Origin: Pusillimonas noertemannii
GTDB taxonomy: Bacteria > Pseudomonadota > Gammaproteobacteria > Burkholderiales > Burkholderiaceae_B
Direction of reading: 5' to 3'
Assembly: GCF_003096595.1 (NCBI RefSeq)
Contig: NZ_QEKO01000001.1
Coordinates: 992,001-1,056,000, forward strand
Length of the DNA stretch: 64,000 nt
In this document: positions 44,278 to 53,566 of the stretch, one piece after another
Position numbering within the stretch: position 1 is the stretch's first letter
Layout: each line of letters starts with the position of its first letter
Position numbers and translations under genes: made by a program
The notes under the pieces: model-generated
Told to the model about the DNA's origin: nothing
Database searches by the model: none
Seen by the model: the letters and a program-made list of their open reading frames with translations, nothing else

Positions 44278-46259
44278 TCAGAACTTGAGGTTCATGCCCA
44301 GCCAGTAGCGGCGGCCGTCTTCGACATAGCCGAAGTCTTCATAGAACACTTCCTTGTCGAATATGTTGTAGATGCCGGCGTAAAGTGTCACGCGCTTGTT
44401 CAAGTCGTATGAACCGCCAAGGTCGACGAAGGTCGATGAAGGCGCGGTGGTGGAGCTTGCCGAGATGCCCTGAGTGGGGTCGCTTTCTCTGCCGCGGTAG
44501 GTAACACGCAGCCACCCGTTGACCTTCTCCACAGGTTTCCAGTCCAGGCCCAGGTTGAACATGTGCCTGGGCATCTGATTCAGCGGGTTGCCCGCGTATT
44601 CGCCGGTCTTCTGCTTGGAATAGGTGTAGCTGCTGTTGAGCGACAGCGTGTCGGTCAGCGGCGTGGAAATCATCGCTTCGACGCCTCGCGTGACGGCATC
44701 GTCCACGTTGGTATAGGTGGTGGGCAGGCGGCCCCATTGATTGGCCGGTCCGCATTCGGGGCAGGGCACCCGGGTTATCTTGTCGGTGAACTCGTTGTCG
44801 AACAGGGTGATGCCGGCCAGCATGCCATTGCCGCCGTTGTACATCAGGCCGATTTCCTTGGTCAGCGTTTTTTCAGGTTGCAGGTCGGGGTTGCCGTACA
44901 TATTGCCGCCGCGGCTGGTGGCGCCCCAGTCGGGCAGGGTCTGGCGCATAGAGGGGGCGCGGAAGCCCGTCGATACGCCGCCCTTGAGCGTCCAGTTGTC
45001 GTCCATGTGCCAGACGCCATACAGGCGAGGGCTCCAGTGCTGGCCCGCGGTCTTGTCCTTGTCCAGGCGCAGGCCGGCTGTCAGCGCGAACGACTCGGTA
45101 ACCTGCCATTCATTTTCGGCGTAGAAGGCGTATTGCCAGCGGTCGGCCGTGGAGCGGTCGGAAATCCGGTTGGTGGTCGTGTCCTTGAGCTTTTCCTCGC
45201 TGTAGAAGGCGCCCACCGTCAGTATGTGCGACTCCAGCACCGGCATGCTCCAGCTCGTGTTGAGCGTGGTGTTGGTAATCGTCATGTCGCGGGAGACGTT
45301 CTTGGTTTCTTCCCGCTGGGCATAGGAATTCGAGGTACCGAACGACCAGCGGCCGTTGTGGGTCAGCGAATAGTGCTCGCGATCGAAGGTGCGATGGCTG
45401 GGATCGTCGTCCGGGGCCAGGGTGCGGCCGGGCGTCGAGCGGTACAGTTGCCTCGAGGCGCCTCCTTCCAGAATGATGTCATGGTCGCGATTGGGCGTAA
45501 GTGCCAGCTTGGCGGTTACGCCGCGGTTGGTGTGGCGGTTGTAGCCTTGCTCGACGTCGTCTTCGCCGCGGTATGAATACACGCCATATACGCTAAGGCC
45601 CAGGAGATCTTCCTTGATGGGGCCGGCCACGTAGAAGTTGCCCTGGTAGATATTCCCGGACCGTGAATGGGCCTGCAGGGTCGAGTCGAGCCTGACAGCG
45701 CCGCCCCATGTGTTGGGTACTTTGCGCGTGATGATGTTGATGACCCCGCCCATGGCGTCCGAGCCGTACAGCGAGGACATGGGGCCGCGCACAACTTCGA
45801 TGCGTTCGATGGCCTCCAGCGGGGGAACCCAGCTCTGGTCGGTGCCCGTGCTGCCGTTGGTCTGTGTTTCACGGGTGCTTACCCGCTTGCCGTCGACTAG
45901 GATCAGGGTGTAGTTGGCCGACATGCCGCGCAGCGTGATGTCCGAAGTATTGTTGTCCGAGCGGGTCATGATGACGCCGGGCACGTCCCGCAGCGCATCG
46001 GTCAGGTCGCGATAGGCGCCTTGCTCCAGCTTCTCGCGGGGAATGACGGATATCGAGGCCGGTGCGTCGATGATATCCTGTTCAAAGCCCGAAGCGGTTA
46101 CGACAACGGTATTCAGCGTGGTTACCGAGTTGTCCGCGGCGGTCTGGGCCAGTGCGGGGGAGACTGCGGTTCCGAGGGTCAGGGCACATAAAGTGCCACC
46201 CAGATCGGGTGGCCCTTGAATGCCGGCTCGCGGGACGAGCCAGAAGTATCCAGCGACAT
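44278..46259 (-). pseudogene. TonB-dependent siderophore receptor, frame broken in the signal peptide
   Basis: The 568-residue open frame from GTG 45984 encodes most of a FepA/PfeA/CirA-like receptor: plug sequence TLRGMSANYTLILVDGKRV, IERIEVVRGPMSSLYGSDAMGGVINIITRK, and a barrel ending RRYWLGMNLKF. The same frame stays open upstream to 46260, encoding signal-like CALTLGTAVSPALAQT, VVVTASGFEQDIIDAPASISVIPREKLEQ, but has no normal start. ATG 46259, in a different frame, encodes MSLDTSGSSREPAFKGHPIW and stops at 46179. One extra base around 46180-46200 joins them into a normal 660-residue receptor. A Fur box precedes it. As written the gene is broken; sequence error, decay or switching cannot be told apart here. 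Confidence 0.82.
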
Positions 46260-46288
46260 CAAAACTTCCTTCTTATTGCCAATGAATC

Positions 46289-46307
46289 AAAATGAGAATG
46301 ATTATTA
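46289..46307. promoter_or_regulatory. Fur box in front of the TonB receptor
   Basis: AAAATGAGAATGATTATTA matches the 19-bp Fur consensus (GATAATGATAATCATTATC) closely; its central AATGAGAATGATTAT agrees at 13 of 15 positions. It lies 30 bases upstream of the ATG at 46259. The divergent gap to the SDR gene holds no other gene. Confidence 0.75.
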
Positions 46308-46592
46308 AATCATAGCCTCTGCGAGGAGGTTGAAGGGAAGTTCCTCGACGATTGTATTTACTTGCTTCGAGATACACGCTTTTTAAGCGATGTTTTTCTC
46401 GTAAGCTATTGTTTTTAGATGGCTTACATTTTCCTGAAGAGAGGAATTGCCCGCTTATGAAACCAGGCGGAAGTTGTAGCGTCTTGGCAACATCATGGGC
46501 GGGACGCTCTGCGTTTACACTAACGCATGTGGCCGGCCTAGCCATGCATGCACGGAACGCGCCGGCCGATATAGACTAATTGGGGATACAAA

Positions 46593-47375
46593 ATGCTCGA
46601 TGGCAAACGCGCTGTAATTACTGGGTCGACCAGCGGAATCGGCTTGGGAATAGCCCGCGAACTGGCTTCAAACGGGGCCGACGTGGTGATCAACGGTTTT
46701 GGCGACCCCCAGGCCATCGAAAAAGAGCGGGTCAACATCGAGCTCGAATTCGCCGTCAAGGCGCACTATATCAATGCCGACCTCAGCCGCGCCGACGCCA
46801 CGCGCGCCTTCATCGACGAGGCGGCCCGGCTTCTGGGCGGCATCGACATCCTGGTCAACAATGCGGGCGTGCAACACACCGATCTGATAGAAGACTTCCC
46901 CGTCGAGCGCTGGGACGCCATCATCGCGCTGAACCTGTCGGCGGTCTTTCACGGCACGGCCGCGGCGCTGCCCTACATGAAGAAGCAGGGCTGGGGGCGC
47001 ATCATCAATATCGCCTCGGCCCACGGGCTGGTTGCCTCGGCGGCCAAGTCGGCCTATGTGGCCGCCAAGCATGGGGTGGTGGGCCTGACCAAGGTCACGG
47101 CCCTTGAAAACGCCGGCAATGGCGTTACGGCCAATGCAATATGCCCCGGATGGGTGCGCACGCCGCTGGTTGAAAAGCAGATAGAGGCGATCGCGCAGGC
47201 GCAGAACATGGGCGTCGACGAGGCGGCCAAGAGCCTGCTGGGCGAAAAACAGCCTTCGCTGCAGTTCGTCACGCCCAAGCAGATCGGCGGCATGGCGGTG
47301 TTCCTGGCTTCAGAGGCGGCCGAGCAGATTACCGGCGCCTCGATGTCGATGGACGGGGGCTGGACGGCACGCTGA
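46593..47375 (+). CDS. bdhA: 3-hydroxybutyrate dehydrogenase (short-chain dehydrogenase/reductase)
   Basis: This 260-residue NAD-dependent enzyme interconverts 3-hydroxybutyrate and acetoacetate and is linked to polyhydroxybutyrate turnover. The cofactor motif TGSTSGIGLGI lies at residues 10-20, NNAG at 89-92, and the catalytic S142, Y155 and K159 lie in the IASAHGLVASAAKSAYVAAKHG segment, which is characteristic of this subfamily. The C terminus GASMSMDGGWTAR and overall length match bdhA. It is a single gene, divergent from the TonB receptor. Confidence 0.92.
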   Translation: MLDGKRAVITGSTSGIGLGIARELASNGADVVINGFGDPQAIEKERVNIELEFAVKAHYINADLSRADATRAFIDEAARLLGGIDILVNNAGVQHTDLIEDFPVERWDAIIALNLSAVFHGTAAALPYMKKQGWGRIINIASAHGLVASAAKSAYVAAKHGVVGLTKVTALENAGNGVTANAICPGWVRTPLVEKQIEAIAQAQNMGVDEAAKSLLGEKQPSLQFVTPKQIGGMAVFLASEAAEQITGASMSMDGGWTAR

Positions 47376-47489
47376 GCGCGCTTTTGACGCACCCACCGCT
47401 TTCCGTATAAGGTTGCCCATTGCCGAGTGTGCGCGGCCCCTTGCTCGGGGCACGCGCCTTTTGACGACTTATCGATCAAGGTATTGAAA

Positions 47490-48266
47490 ATGCTGCTGCT
47501 ATTGTCCCCCGCCAAAAAGCTCGACTACGACTCTCCGGTCAGAACCACGCTGCATACGCAGCCGCTGTTCGTGAAGCAGGCGGCGGCCCTCATCGACGTG
47601 CTCAAGGAAAAATCGGCCAGCGAAATCGCCGGCCTGATGAAGCTGAGCGATGCGCTGGCCAGGCTCAATACAGAACGCTACGCCGCCTGGAAGCCCAAGT
47701 TCACGCAGACCAACTCGCGCCAGGCTGCGCTGGCGTTCAATGGCGACGTTTACGAAGGGCTCGAAGCGCCTTCGCTTTCCGACGAGCAGCTGCAGTGGGC
47801 GCAAGAGCACGTGGCCATACTCAGCGGCCTGTACGGCGTGCTGCGGCCCCTTGACCTGATGCAGCCTTATCGCCTTGAAATGGGCACGCGGCTGGCTACA
47901 AGCAAGGGCAAGACGCTGTACGACTACTGGGGCTCGCAGATCGCCCAGTACCTCAACAAGCGCCTGGAAGGGCAGGCCGAGCCGCTGGTGCTCAATCTTG
48001 CCTCCGAAGAATACTTCAAGGCGGTCGACCTGGGCGTGCTCAAGGCCAAGGTCATCCAGTGCGTGTTCCAGGACTATAAAAACGATCAATGGAAGGTCAT
48101 CAGCTTCCACGCCAAGCGTGCGCGCGGCCTGATGGCGCGCTACGTCATCGAAAACGAGATCGACGATCCCGCCGCCCTGGCGGGCTTCAATTCCGAAGGC
48201 TACGCTCACGACGCCAAGTCGTCGACCGATTCGCGCCTGGTGTTTCGACGCAAGCAGGTTTCTTAG
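47490..48266 (+). CDS. yaaA: peroxide-stress protein YaaA
   Basis: This is a 258-residue DUF328/YaaA protein that in E. coli limits intracellular iron during hydrogen-peroxide stress and binds DNA. The start MLLLLSPAKKLDYDSP at 47490 and YRLEMGTRLATSKGKTLYDYWG, LNLASEEYFKAV, and SFHAKRARGLMARYVIENEI are the family hallmarks. It is a single gene between bdhA and an MFS transporter, with a short hairpin after the stop. Confidence 0.95.
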   Translation: MLLLLSPAKKLDYDSPVRTTLHTQPLFVKQAAALIDVLKEKSASEIAGLMKLSDALARLNTERYAAWKPKFTQTNSRQAALAFNGDVYEGLEAPSLSDEQLQWAQEHVAILSGLYGVLRPLDLMQPYRLEMGTRLATSKGKTLYDYWGSQIAQYLNKRLEGQAEPLVLNLASEEYFKAVDLGVLKAKVIQCVFQDYKNDQWKVISFHAKRARGLMARYVIENEIDDPAALAGFNSEGYAHDAKSSTDSRLVFRRKQVS

Positions 48267-48279
48267 ACGGGCTAGGACA

Positions 48280-48302
48280 GGCGGGCGGGAGCCCGCCCTT
48301 TC
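48280..48302 (+). terminator. hairpin after yaaA
   Basis: GGCGGGC-GGGA-GCCCGCC followed by CTTTC is a 7-bp GC stem with a weak T-run, between yaaA and the MFS gene. It may terminate or attenuate readthrough. Confidence 0.45.
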
Positions 48303-48314
48303 GGAAGTGGATGC

Positions 48315-49574
48315 ATGAACGTAGCAACACGCGTATTTCTGCTGTTTTCGGCCGGTTATTTTGTTTCCTATATATTCCGTGGGCTGAATATCGGTTTCGC
48401 CCCATTCCTGACGCAGGAAATGGGCTTGACGGCGGCCGACCTGGGCGGGCTCACCAGCCTTTACTTCCTGGGCTTCGCCGTGACTCAGATTCCGGCCGGC
48501 GCCGCGCTGGACACCTGGGGGCCGCGCAGGGTCACCGCCGTGCTGATGCTGATCGCGGCGCTCGGCTCGCTGTTGTTCGGCCTGGCTGACGGCCTGGTCT
48601 CCATGATGGCGGGCCGCGTCCTGATAGGTGTCGGGGTGGCGGTGTGCATGGGGGCAGGTCTGCAGGCCCTGGCACAGCATTTCCCGGTTCACCGCATCCC
48701 GGTGCTCAATGGCGCCTTGATCGCCATCGGCGGCCTGGGGGGCGCTGTCGTGGGCACGCCGCTCGCCTTGCTGTTGCAGGCGGCCTCCTGGCGAACCATC
48801 AGTGTCGGGCTGGCCGCTTTTACAATGGTCGTGGCCGCGATGATCTGGTTCTGGGCTTCCGATGCGGGGGCCGTGCCCAGGAAGAAAGAACGTCCCTCGG
48901 TGTGGGCGCAGTTTCGGGGCACATGGGAGCTGCTTTGCAGCGCGGGTTTCTGGAAGCTGTCCCTGTTTCCGTCGGTATGCGGCGGCATGTTCTACGCGGT
49001 GCAATCCCTGTGGATGAAGCCCTATCTGCTCGACGTCAATCAGGCGGGCCAGGCGCAGACCGACGCCCTGGTCTCGCTGCTGGGCCTGGCCGCCGTGTGC
49101 GGAAGCCTGGTCTCGGGCGGGCTGGCGCGCCGCTTTGAACGCCTGGGCATGAGCCTGACCGTCTTCAACGGCGTTTGCCTGGGCGCATTCGTGGGCGTCC
49201 AGGCGTTGATCCTGCTCGATGCGCCCATTCCAAAGACCATCCTATGGACCTGTTTCGGGCTTTTCGGCGCCTGTTGCGTGCTGATTTTTGCGATTTTCGT
49301 AACGCGTTATCCCCCCGCCATGTGGGGCCGGGCCAACACCACATTCAATATGCTGGTGTTCTTCATGATATTTGCGGTGCAGAACGTCATCGGCCTGATC
49401 GTGGAGAGGTGGGAGCCCATCGAGCCGGGGGTCTATCCGGCCCAGGCCCACTTGACCGCCTGGTCTTGCCTGCTGGCCGTCCAGATTGCCTGCGGCATAT
49501 GGTACTTCTGGCCGACACCGAGGCGAGCCGCCGTTCGTCCGGCGGCGCTTCAGGGGGCTGAGGGCAGAGGCTGA
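48315..49574 (+). CDS. MFS transporter
   Basis: This 419-residue inner-membrane protein has about 12 predicted helices. The N terminus FLLFSAGYFVSYIFRGLNIGFAPFLTQEMGLTAADLGGLTSLYFLGFAVTQIPAGAALDTWGPRRVT contains an MFS motif-A region (DTWGPRRV). The second half includes SGGLARRFERLGMSL. I cannot assign the substrate. It begins 48 bases after yaaA on the same strand and converges with the FUSC gene. Confidence 0.87.
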   Translation: MNVATRVFLLFSAGYFVSYIFRGLNIGFAPFLTQEMGLTAADLGGLTSLYFLGFAVTQIPAGAALDTWGPRRVTAVLMLIAALGSLLFGLADGLVSMMAGRVLIGVGVAVCMGAGLQALAQHFPVHRIPVLNGALIAIGGLGGAVVGTPLALLLQAASWRTISVGLAAFTMVVAAMIWFWASDAGAVPRKKERPSVWAQFRGTWELLCSAGFWKLSLFPSVCGGMFYAVQSLWMKPYLLDVNQAGQAQTDALVSLLGLAAVCGSLVSGGLARRFERLGMSLTVFNGVCLGAFVGVQALILLDAPIPKTILWTCFGLFGACCVLIFAIFVTRYPPAMWGRANTTFNMLVFFMIFAVQNVIGLIVERWEPIEPGVYPAQAHLTAWSCLLAVQIACGIWYFWPTPRRAAVRPAALQGAEGRG

Positions 49575-49592
49575 GGCCCGGGCCGGCCCCGC

Positions 49593-51872
49593 TCAGGAGC
49601 CGCCGGCTTGGCTCGCGGCCGCCACGGACCTGGGCAGTTGATGGCCGGAAGGGGGGCTGGAGTCGCCGGCCGAGGGTGATTCCAGGGCCCGCATTTCTTG
49701 GCGTATAAGCTGCGCCGCCGCCATCATCTGCCTTAAGGGGTAGGCCAGCGTGGCCAGCTCGCCCTCGGTTTCAAGCGAGGCGGGCGGCTCGGCGTCGTGA
49801 TCTTGCAGCAGTGCATCGACCGTTTCCAGCGCCTGCCGGATACCCGCGGGCACTTGCGCCAATGTGGCCAGTTGAGGAACGGCCGCGCCGATCTGGGATG
49901 TGAGCACATGGTTCTGGATCAGCAGGTTGTTCAGTTCAGGCACGTTCTTCTGACGCCGCGCGGGTTCGGCCGCCATGCGATAGAAGGCCGCGGCGTAGTT
50001 GCTGAAGGCAATGTACACATTCTTGCGCGCCAGGCGCCAGGCCATGTCGGCCTCGAGCTGGTCGGCATCCAGCGACTCCTGGGTGTCCGGGCCCCTGCCG
50101 CGCAGCGCCCGCAGCAGGTCGGCATAATGCAGGCCCGCCTTGTAGTAGCGGTGGTTGGCGGTTCGCAGCGCGCTGGCCAGCGAGCCCATGTAGTTGTGCT
50201 CCCACCAGGGCAGTATGTAGCTGCCCAGCAGGGCGATGGCGCAGCCTATCACGGTGTCGAGCAGGCGCTCGCCGATCAGGGCGTTAGAGGCCGGGGCAAG
50301 CAGGTGAAAGGCCAGCAGCACCATGATGGTCTTGAAGATGGCCGTGCCCATGAAGCTGACCTGGATCAAGCTGTAGCCCAGGATGCAGCAGGCTATCAGG
50401 GCTGCCAGCAGAATATCCGTATTGTTGGTAAGCATGAAAAGGCCCAACGTAAGCAGGCAGCCTACGACGGTGCCCACCAGGCGCAGGCCGTTGCGCTGCC
50501 GCGTCAGGGCGAAGCCGGGCTTCATGATGACAATGACGGTCAGGATGACCCAGTAGCCGTGCAGCTCGATCGGCGGGCCCCATGGCTGGCGTGCCAGCCC
50601 ATAGTTAAGCAGCGCCACCACGCACAACACCAGCAGCACGGCGATGGCCACCCGCAAGGCATAGCGAAAGTGCGGAGAATCCAGGCGCAGGTTCGAGGTG
50701 ATCATGCCGAAGCGCAGTTCGCTGCTGCGCGAAAGAAAGCGGCCCAGCGCCTTGTCCAGCCGCTGGTCGACAAGCTGGGTATCCGCGCCGGGGTGCGTGT
50801 GGGCGGCCATGCGGTCGACGATACGCGAACCGTTGCGCAGGCGCCTTAGCACCTGTACCAGCAGTGCGTAGACCTCGGGGTTGGCTTCGGCGAAGCCGCT
50901 TTGCCGGTATTGATCGAGTTCGAATTCAATTGCGCGCAACTCGGCCTTGGCGCTGTGGCGGCTTAGCACGGCCTGGTTGCGCGCCGTGCACAAGGCGATT
51001 TGCTGCAGGTTGTCTGAAAGCTTGACCAGGGTGTCGCGCGCGAAGACCAGCACGTCGCTGTCGCCCAACTCGCGCCGCAGGGTGGCGTAGTCGGTATGGG
51101 TGGCGATCAGGCTGTCCAGCAGCGAGACCATGTCTATGAACAGGTTCAGGGCTCTCATGCGCTGACCGTCGCCCCGCCGGCCGCCCTTGGGCAGTTCGCG
51201 CAGTACGGTGTTGCGGGCCGCCTGCTGCTTGTCGATCATCTCGGATTGGGCGCGGATGAGATCGCGATACGAAGTATCCAGGTCGGTATGGACATCGTAG
51301 AAGCGCGAACGCGCATCGATGTAGTCGGCGGTTGCGAACAGGGCCGCCGACAGGGCCTGCTGCTCTTCGCGCAGCCAGAAGACGCGGCGCACCAAGGTAC
51401 TGTAGGCAAAGTAAAAGAGGCCCCCGGCAAGCGAATACAGGACATGCAGCAGCAACTGCTGTCCGCTTAGCGGCGCGCGCATGGTCAGCGTCATGATCAG
51501 CAGGCAGGCGAAGGCCATCAACCCCCCCTGCGGCCCATAGACTGTAAGCATCGAGAAGGCGAAGCTCATCAGCGGTATGGCCACCCACAACGCCAGGGGG
51601 TGGCTGGAAACCAGGCCCGTAAGCGCCACGGTGAGAGTACCCAGCAGCACCGCGCCCAGCATTGTGTTAACACTGTATCGACGGGGGCTGCCCGGCTGGT
51701 CGATGACCGCAACGCAGGCTGCGCCGATGGAGGCGATCATGCCGATGTCGTATGTTTGCCACAGAGCGCCGGTGAACAGGGCCGGCAGCATGACGCCTAT
51801 TGCCTGTCGCAGCCCTCCGAAGAAATAATGGCTGTGGAAAAAGCGTTGCAGTTGCGGGATGCGCGATGCCAT
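49593..51872 (-). CDS. FUSC/YccS-family membrane protein
   Basis: This 759-residue protein has two blocks of membrane helices (about residues 20-160 and 400-525), each followed by a cytosolic helical region, the layout of the YccS/YhfK and aromatic-acid-exporter-like FUSC family. Recognisable parts are GVMLPALFTGALWQTYDIGMIASIGAACVAVIDQPGSPRRY and GYWVILTVIVIMKPGFALTRQRNGLRLVGTVVGC. The start at 51872 opens MASRIPQLQRFF. Function is not firmly established; efflux of small aromatic compounds is suggested for relatives. The 444-base gap upstream to bcsD holds no convincing gene. Confidence 0.9.
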   Translation of the reverse strand: MASRIPQLQRFFHSHYFFGGLRQAIGVMLPALFTGALWQTYDIGMIASIGAACVAVIDQPGSPRRYSVNTMLGAVLLGTLTVALTGLVSSHPLALWVAIPLMSFAFSMLTVYGPQGGLMAFACLLIMTLTMRAPLSGQQLLLHVLYSLAGGLFYFAYSTLVRRVFWLREEQQALSAALFATADYIDARSRFYDVHTDLDTSYRDLIRAQSEMIDKQQAARNTVLRELPKGGRRGDGQRMRALNLFIDMVSLLDSLIATHTDYATLRRELGDSDVLVFARDTLVKLSDNLQQIALCTARNQAVLSRHSAKAELRAIEFELDQYRQSGFAEANPEVYALLVQVLRRLRNGSRIVDRMAAHTHPGADTQLVDQRLDKALGRFLSRSSELRFGMITSNLRLDSPHFRYALRVAIAVLLVLCVVALLNYGLARQPWGPPIELHGYWVILTVIVIMKPGFALTRQRNGLRLVGTVVGCLLTLGLFMLTNNTDILLAALIACCILGYSLIQVSFMGTAIFKTIMVLLAFHLLAPASNALIGERLLDTVIGCAIALLGSYILPWWEHNYMGSLASALRTANHRYYKAGLHYADLLRALRGRGPDTQESLDADQLEADMAWRLARKNVYIAFSNYAAAFYRMAAEPARRQKNVPELNNLLIQNHVLTSQIGAAVPQLATLAQVPAGIRQALETVDALLQDHDAEPPASLETEGELATLAYPLRQMMAAAQLIRQEMRALESPSAGDSSPPSGHQLPRSVAAASQAGGS

Positions 51873-52316
51873 GAGGGCCGTATGAGAGGTAAGAGTCGCT
51901 ATTTGCCCTATCTTACCTTGCGGCAAACAGGCGCGGGAAAAGAGACGGGCCTGGAATAATAGAACGCGCCTGCGGCCCAGGCGCTGTCGTTTCCATGCGG
52001 ATTGCGCGGCAAGAAAATTACATCTTCGTTGCGCCAAGGGTTTGAAAGCTTGTCTCGGCTATGACTTGTAGTGGCCTTGGTCCGAATTTGCCGGCAACGT
52101 TCGCTTATCGCGTTTCCTATTCCCGGCTGTTCCATATTGGCAGGTTCTTCCGCCTTTCACTGCTGCTTGCGGTGGGGGCGAGTACGTTCGCGCCCTCCGC
52201 GATGCCTGGCCATCGGTCCGCTTACGCGGGCCGTTTTTCATTACGCATCCCCCGCAAATTGAAACTTCCGTGTGCGGCTAGGCTGCGTTCCTTCACCCTC
52301 GACCCGGATGCATAGC

Positions 52317-52814
52317 ATGCAAAGCAAATTGGCCGCCTTTCTGGAAAGCCAGCGCCGTGGCGCGCAGTGGGATTTCCTTCTTCGGTCGCTGGTCCTCGAA
52401 GCGTCGGTGGCCCTGGGGCCCGAGCAGGCGCGCGGCCTGTTGGTCAAGGCGGGCATGAGGGCGGGCCAGGAAATCGCGCTGCCAGAATGCGACTCGCTTG
52501 CACAGATGGAGGCCGCAGCCAATCGCTGCTGGCGGCGCCTGAGCCTGGGGGTCGTCAGTTTCATCGAGCGCAGCGATTGCCTCGAGATCGTGCATGAAGG
52601 CATACCCTCCGACGAGCGCGCATCCGAGAGCGGCCTGGCGGATTTTCTCGCCGGCTTGTATCAGCAATGGTTCGTGTCGCTTGGCGCCGGAGAGCGGCTG
52701 CAGGTCAAGCCATGCGAAAACCCGGACCGCAAGACGCTTTTGTATCGGCTGGCGGCAGAGAAGCCAGTGATGGCTGCCGGCGCCGTGGCGGCGACTTGCT
52801 CTGAAGAGCAGTGA
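52317..52814 (+). CDS. bcsD: cellulose biosynthesis accessory protein BcsD
   Basis: This 165-residue protein resembles BcsD, the octameric periplasmic channel that guides glucan chains in cellulose synthase complexes. Matching parts are the RRGAQWDFLLRSL start, ARGLLVKAGMRAGQEIALPECDSLAQMEAAANRCWRRLSLGVVSFIERSDCLEIVHEG and GLADFLAGLYQQWFVSLGAGERLQVK. The start at 52317 (MQSKLAAFLES) is the conserved beginning. Its stop overlaps the next start (TGATG), so it pairs with a BcsP-like gene. No bcsA, bcsB, bcsC, bcsZ or bcsQ lies in this window. Confidence 0.78.
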   Translation: MQSKLAAFLESQRRGAQWDFLLRSLVLEASVALGPEQARGLLVKAGMRAGQEIALPECDSLAQMEAAANRCWRRLSLGVVSFIERSDCLEIVHEGIPSDERASESGLADFLAGLYQQWFVSLGAGERLQVKPCENPDRKTLLYRLAAEKPVMAAGAVAATCSEEQ

Positions 52815-53140
52815 TGGTGATGACAGAACCGGATGACGTCAGCAAGCTTTTTGCGCTTTTCGAGGGCGCCACGGCCAAACGGTACCACGCCGTGCATGTG
52901 CATAAGGCGGATCAGCAGCGCGAGACGCTCGGGCGCAGGCCCTTGTTCAAGCCGGTGCGCCCCGCGGTGGCCGAACCTTCACCCGAACCGGTCGACCTCG
53001 CTTCGGACAGCCTGAAGTCCCTGTTCAAGAGGCTTGAGCGCCTCAGCGAGCCGATTGCTCCGGCCAAGCCCTCCGCCGCACATGCCGGGCAGCCCGCCGG
53101 CTCCATACGTTCACTCTTCGATCGCTTGTGCCCGCCCTGA
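52814..53140 (+). CDS. bcsP: BcsP-like cellulose-operon protein
   Basis: This is a 108-residue soluble protein from ATG 52814, which overlaps the bcsD stop; ATG 52820 is an alternative. The N-terminal motif DDVSKLFALFEGATAKRYHAV and the RETLGRRPLFKPV segment resemble the BcsR/BcsP family of small regulators. The Pro/Ala-rich middle and the C-terminal repeats LKSLFKRLERL and IRSLFDRLCPP fit BcsP of betaproteobacteria. Function and family are assigned by style only. The first gene after it is ilvB, 426 bases away. Confidence 0.65.
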   Translation: MVMTEPDDVSKLFALFEGATAKRYHAVHVHKADQQRETLGRRPLFKPVRPAVAEPSPEPVDLASDSLKSLFKRLERLSEPIAPAKPSAAHAGQPAGSIRSLFDRLCPP

Positions 53141-53566
53141 GCCCGTGGTCCCGCATGGCCCGTGGGGGACCACCGTCCGCTGTCCGCGACACTTTTCCTA
53201 CTACGGCCTCGTTCTGGATTGCCATGTCTTGTGCAATGCAGTAAAGTAGTGTACTTGGCCGGGTGCAACATCCTTACCCCGGCCTTGTGGGCACTATCGT
53301 TCGGGCCATCCGCCCGTTTTTTGCGCCTGTATCACTTAGCCAAGGGCCGCGTCACAAGCGTGTGTTGCCGTGGCATCCGTTTCTACCTCCCGCGTTCACA
53401 TGAACGCTCGTACGGTATTTCGACGAGTGGGCATCGGTACGGCACGGTGTCTGGGTGGAGTGGCTCCGTGAGCCATCAAGCCTCAGCACATCATGCCGCG
53501 CTTCGGTGCAGCTCAGGCCCTTGGGGCCAATCGAGATGTCCGTGCCGGTTACGAAAGGACTACAAC
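53141..53566 (+). promoter_or_regulatory. long ilvB leader, candidate regulatory RNA
   Basis: 426 bases separate bcsP from the ilvB start. The frame open through this stretch shows no conserved protein and is rejected as an ilvB extension. The leader has several hairpins, including GGCCGGG (53258-53264) with CCCCGGCC (53277-53284), and a 23-codon upstream ORF (53400-53471) ending before GTGAGCC. A structured leader or riboswitch before acetolactate synthase (for example the ilvH motif described in betaproteobacteria) is possible but not demonstrated. Confidence 0.35.

Noticed and set aside
52061-52315. 84-codon frame before bcsD
   Set aside because: Poor codon bias, no ribosome site and no family resemblance; bcsD starts at 52317 in a different frame.
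53162-53566. Upstream extension of ilvB by 135 codons
   Set aside because: The residues have no ThDP-enzyme similarity; MELNGADIV at 53567 is the conserved start.
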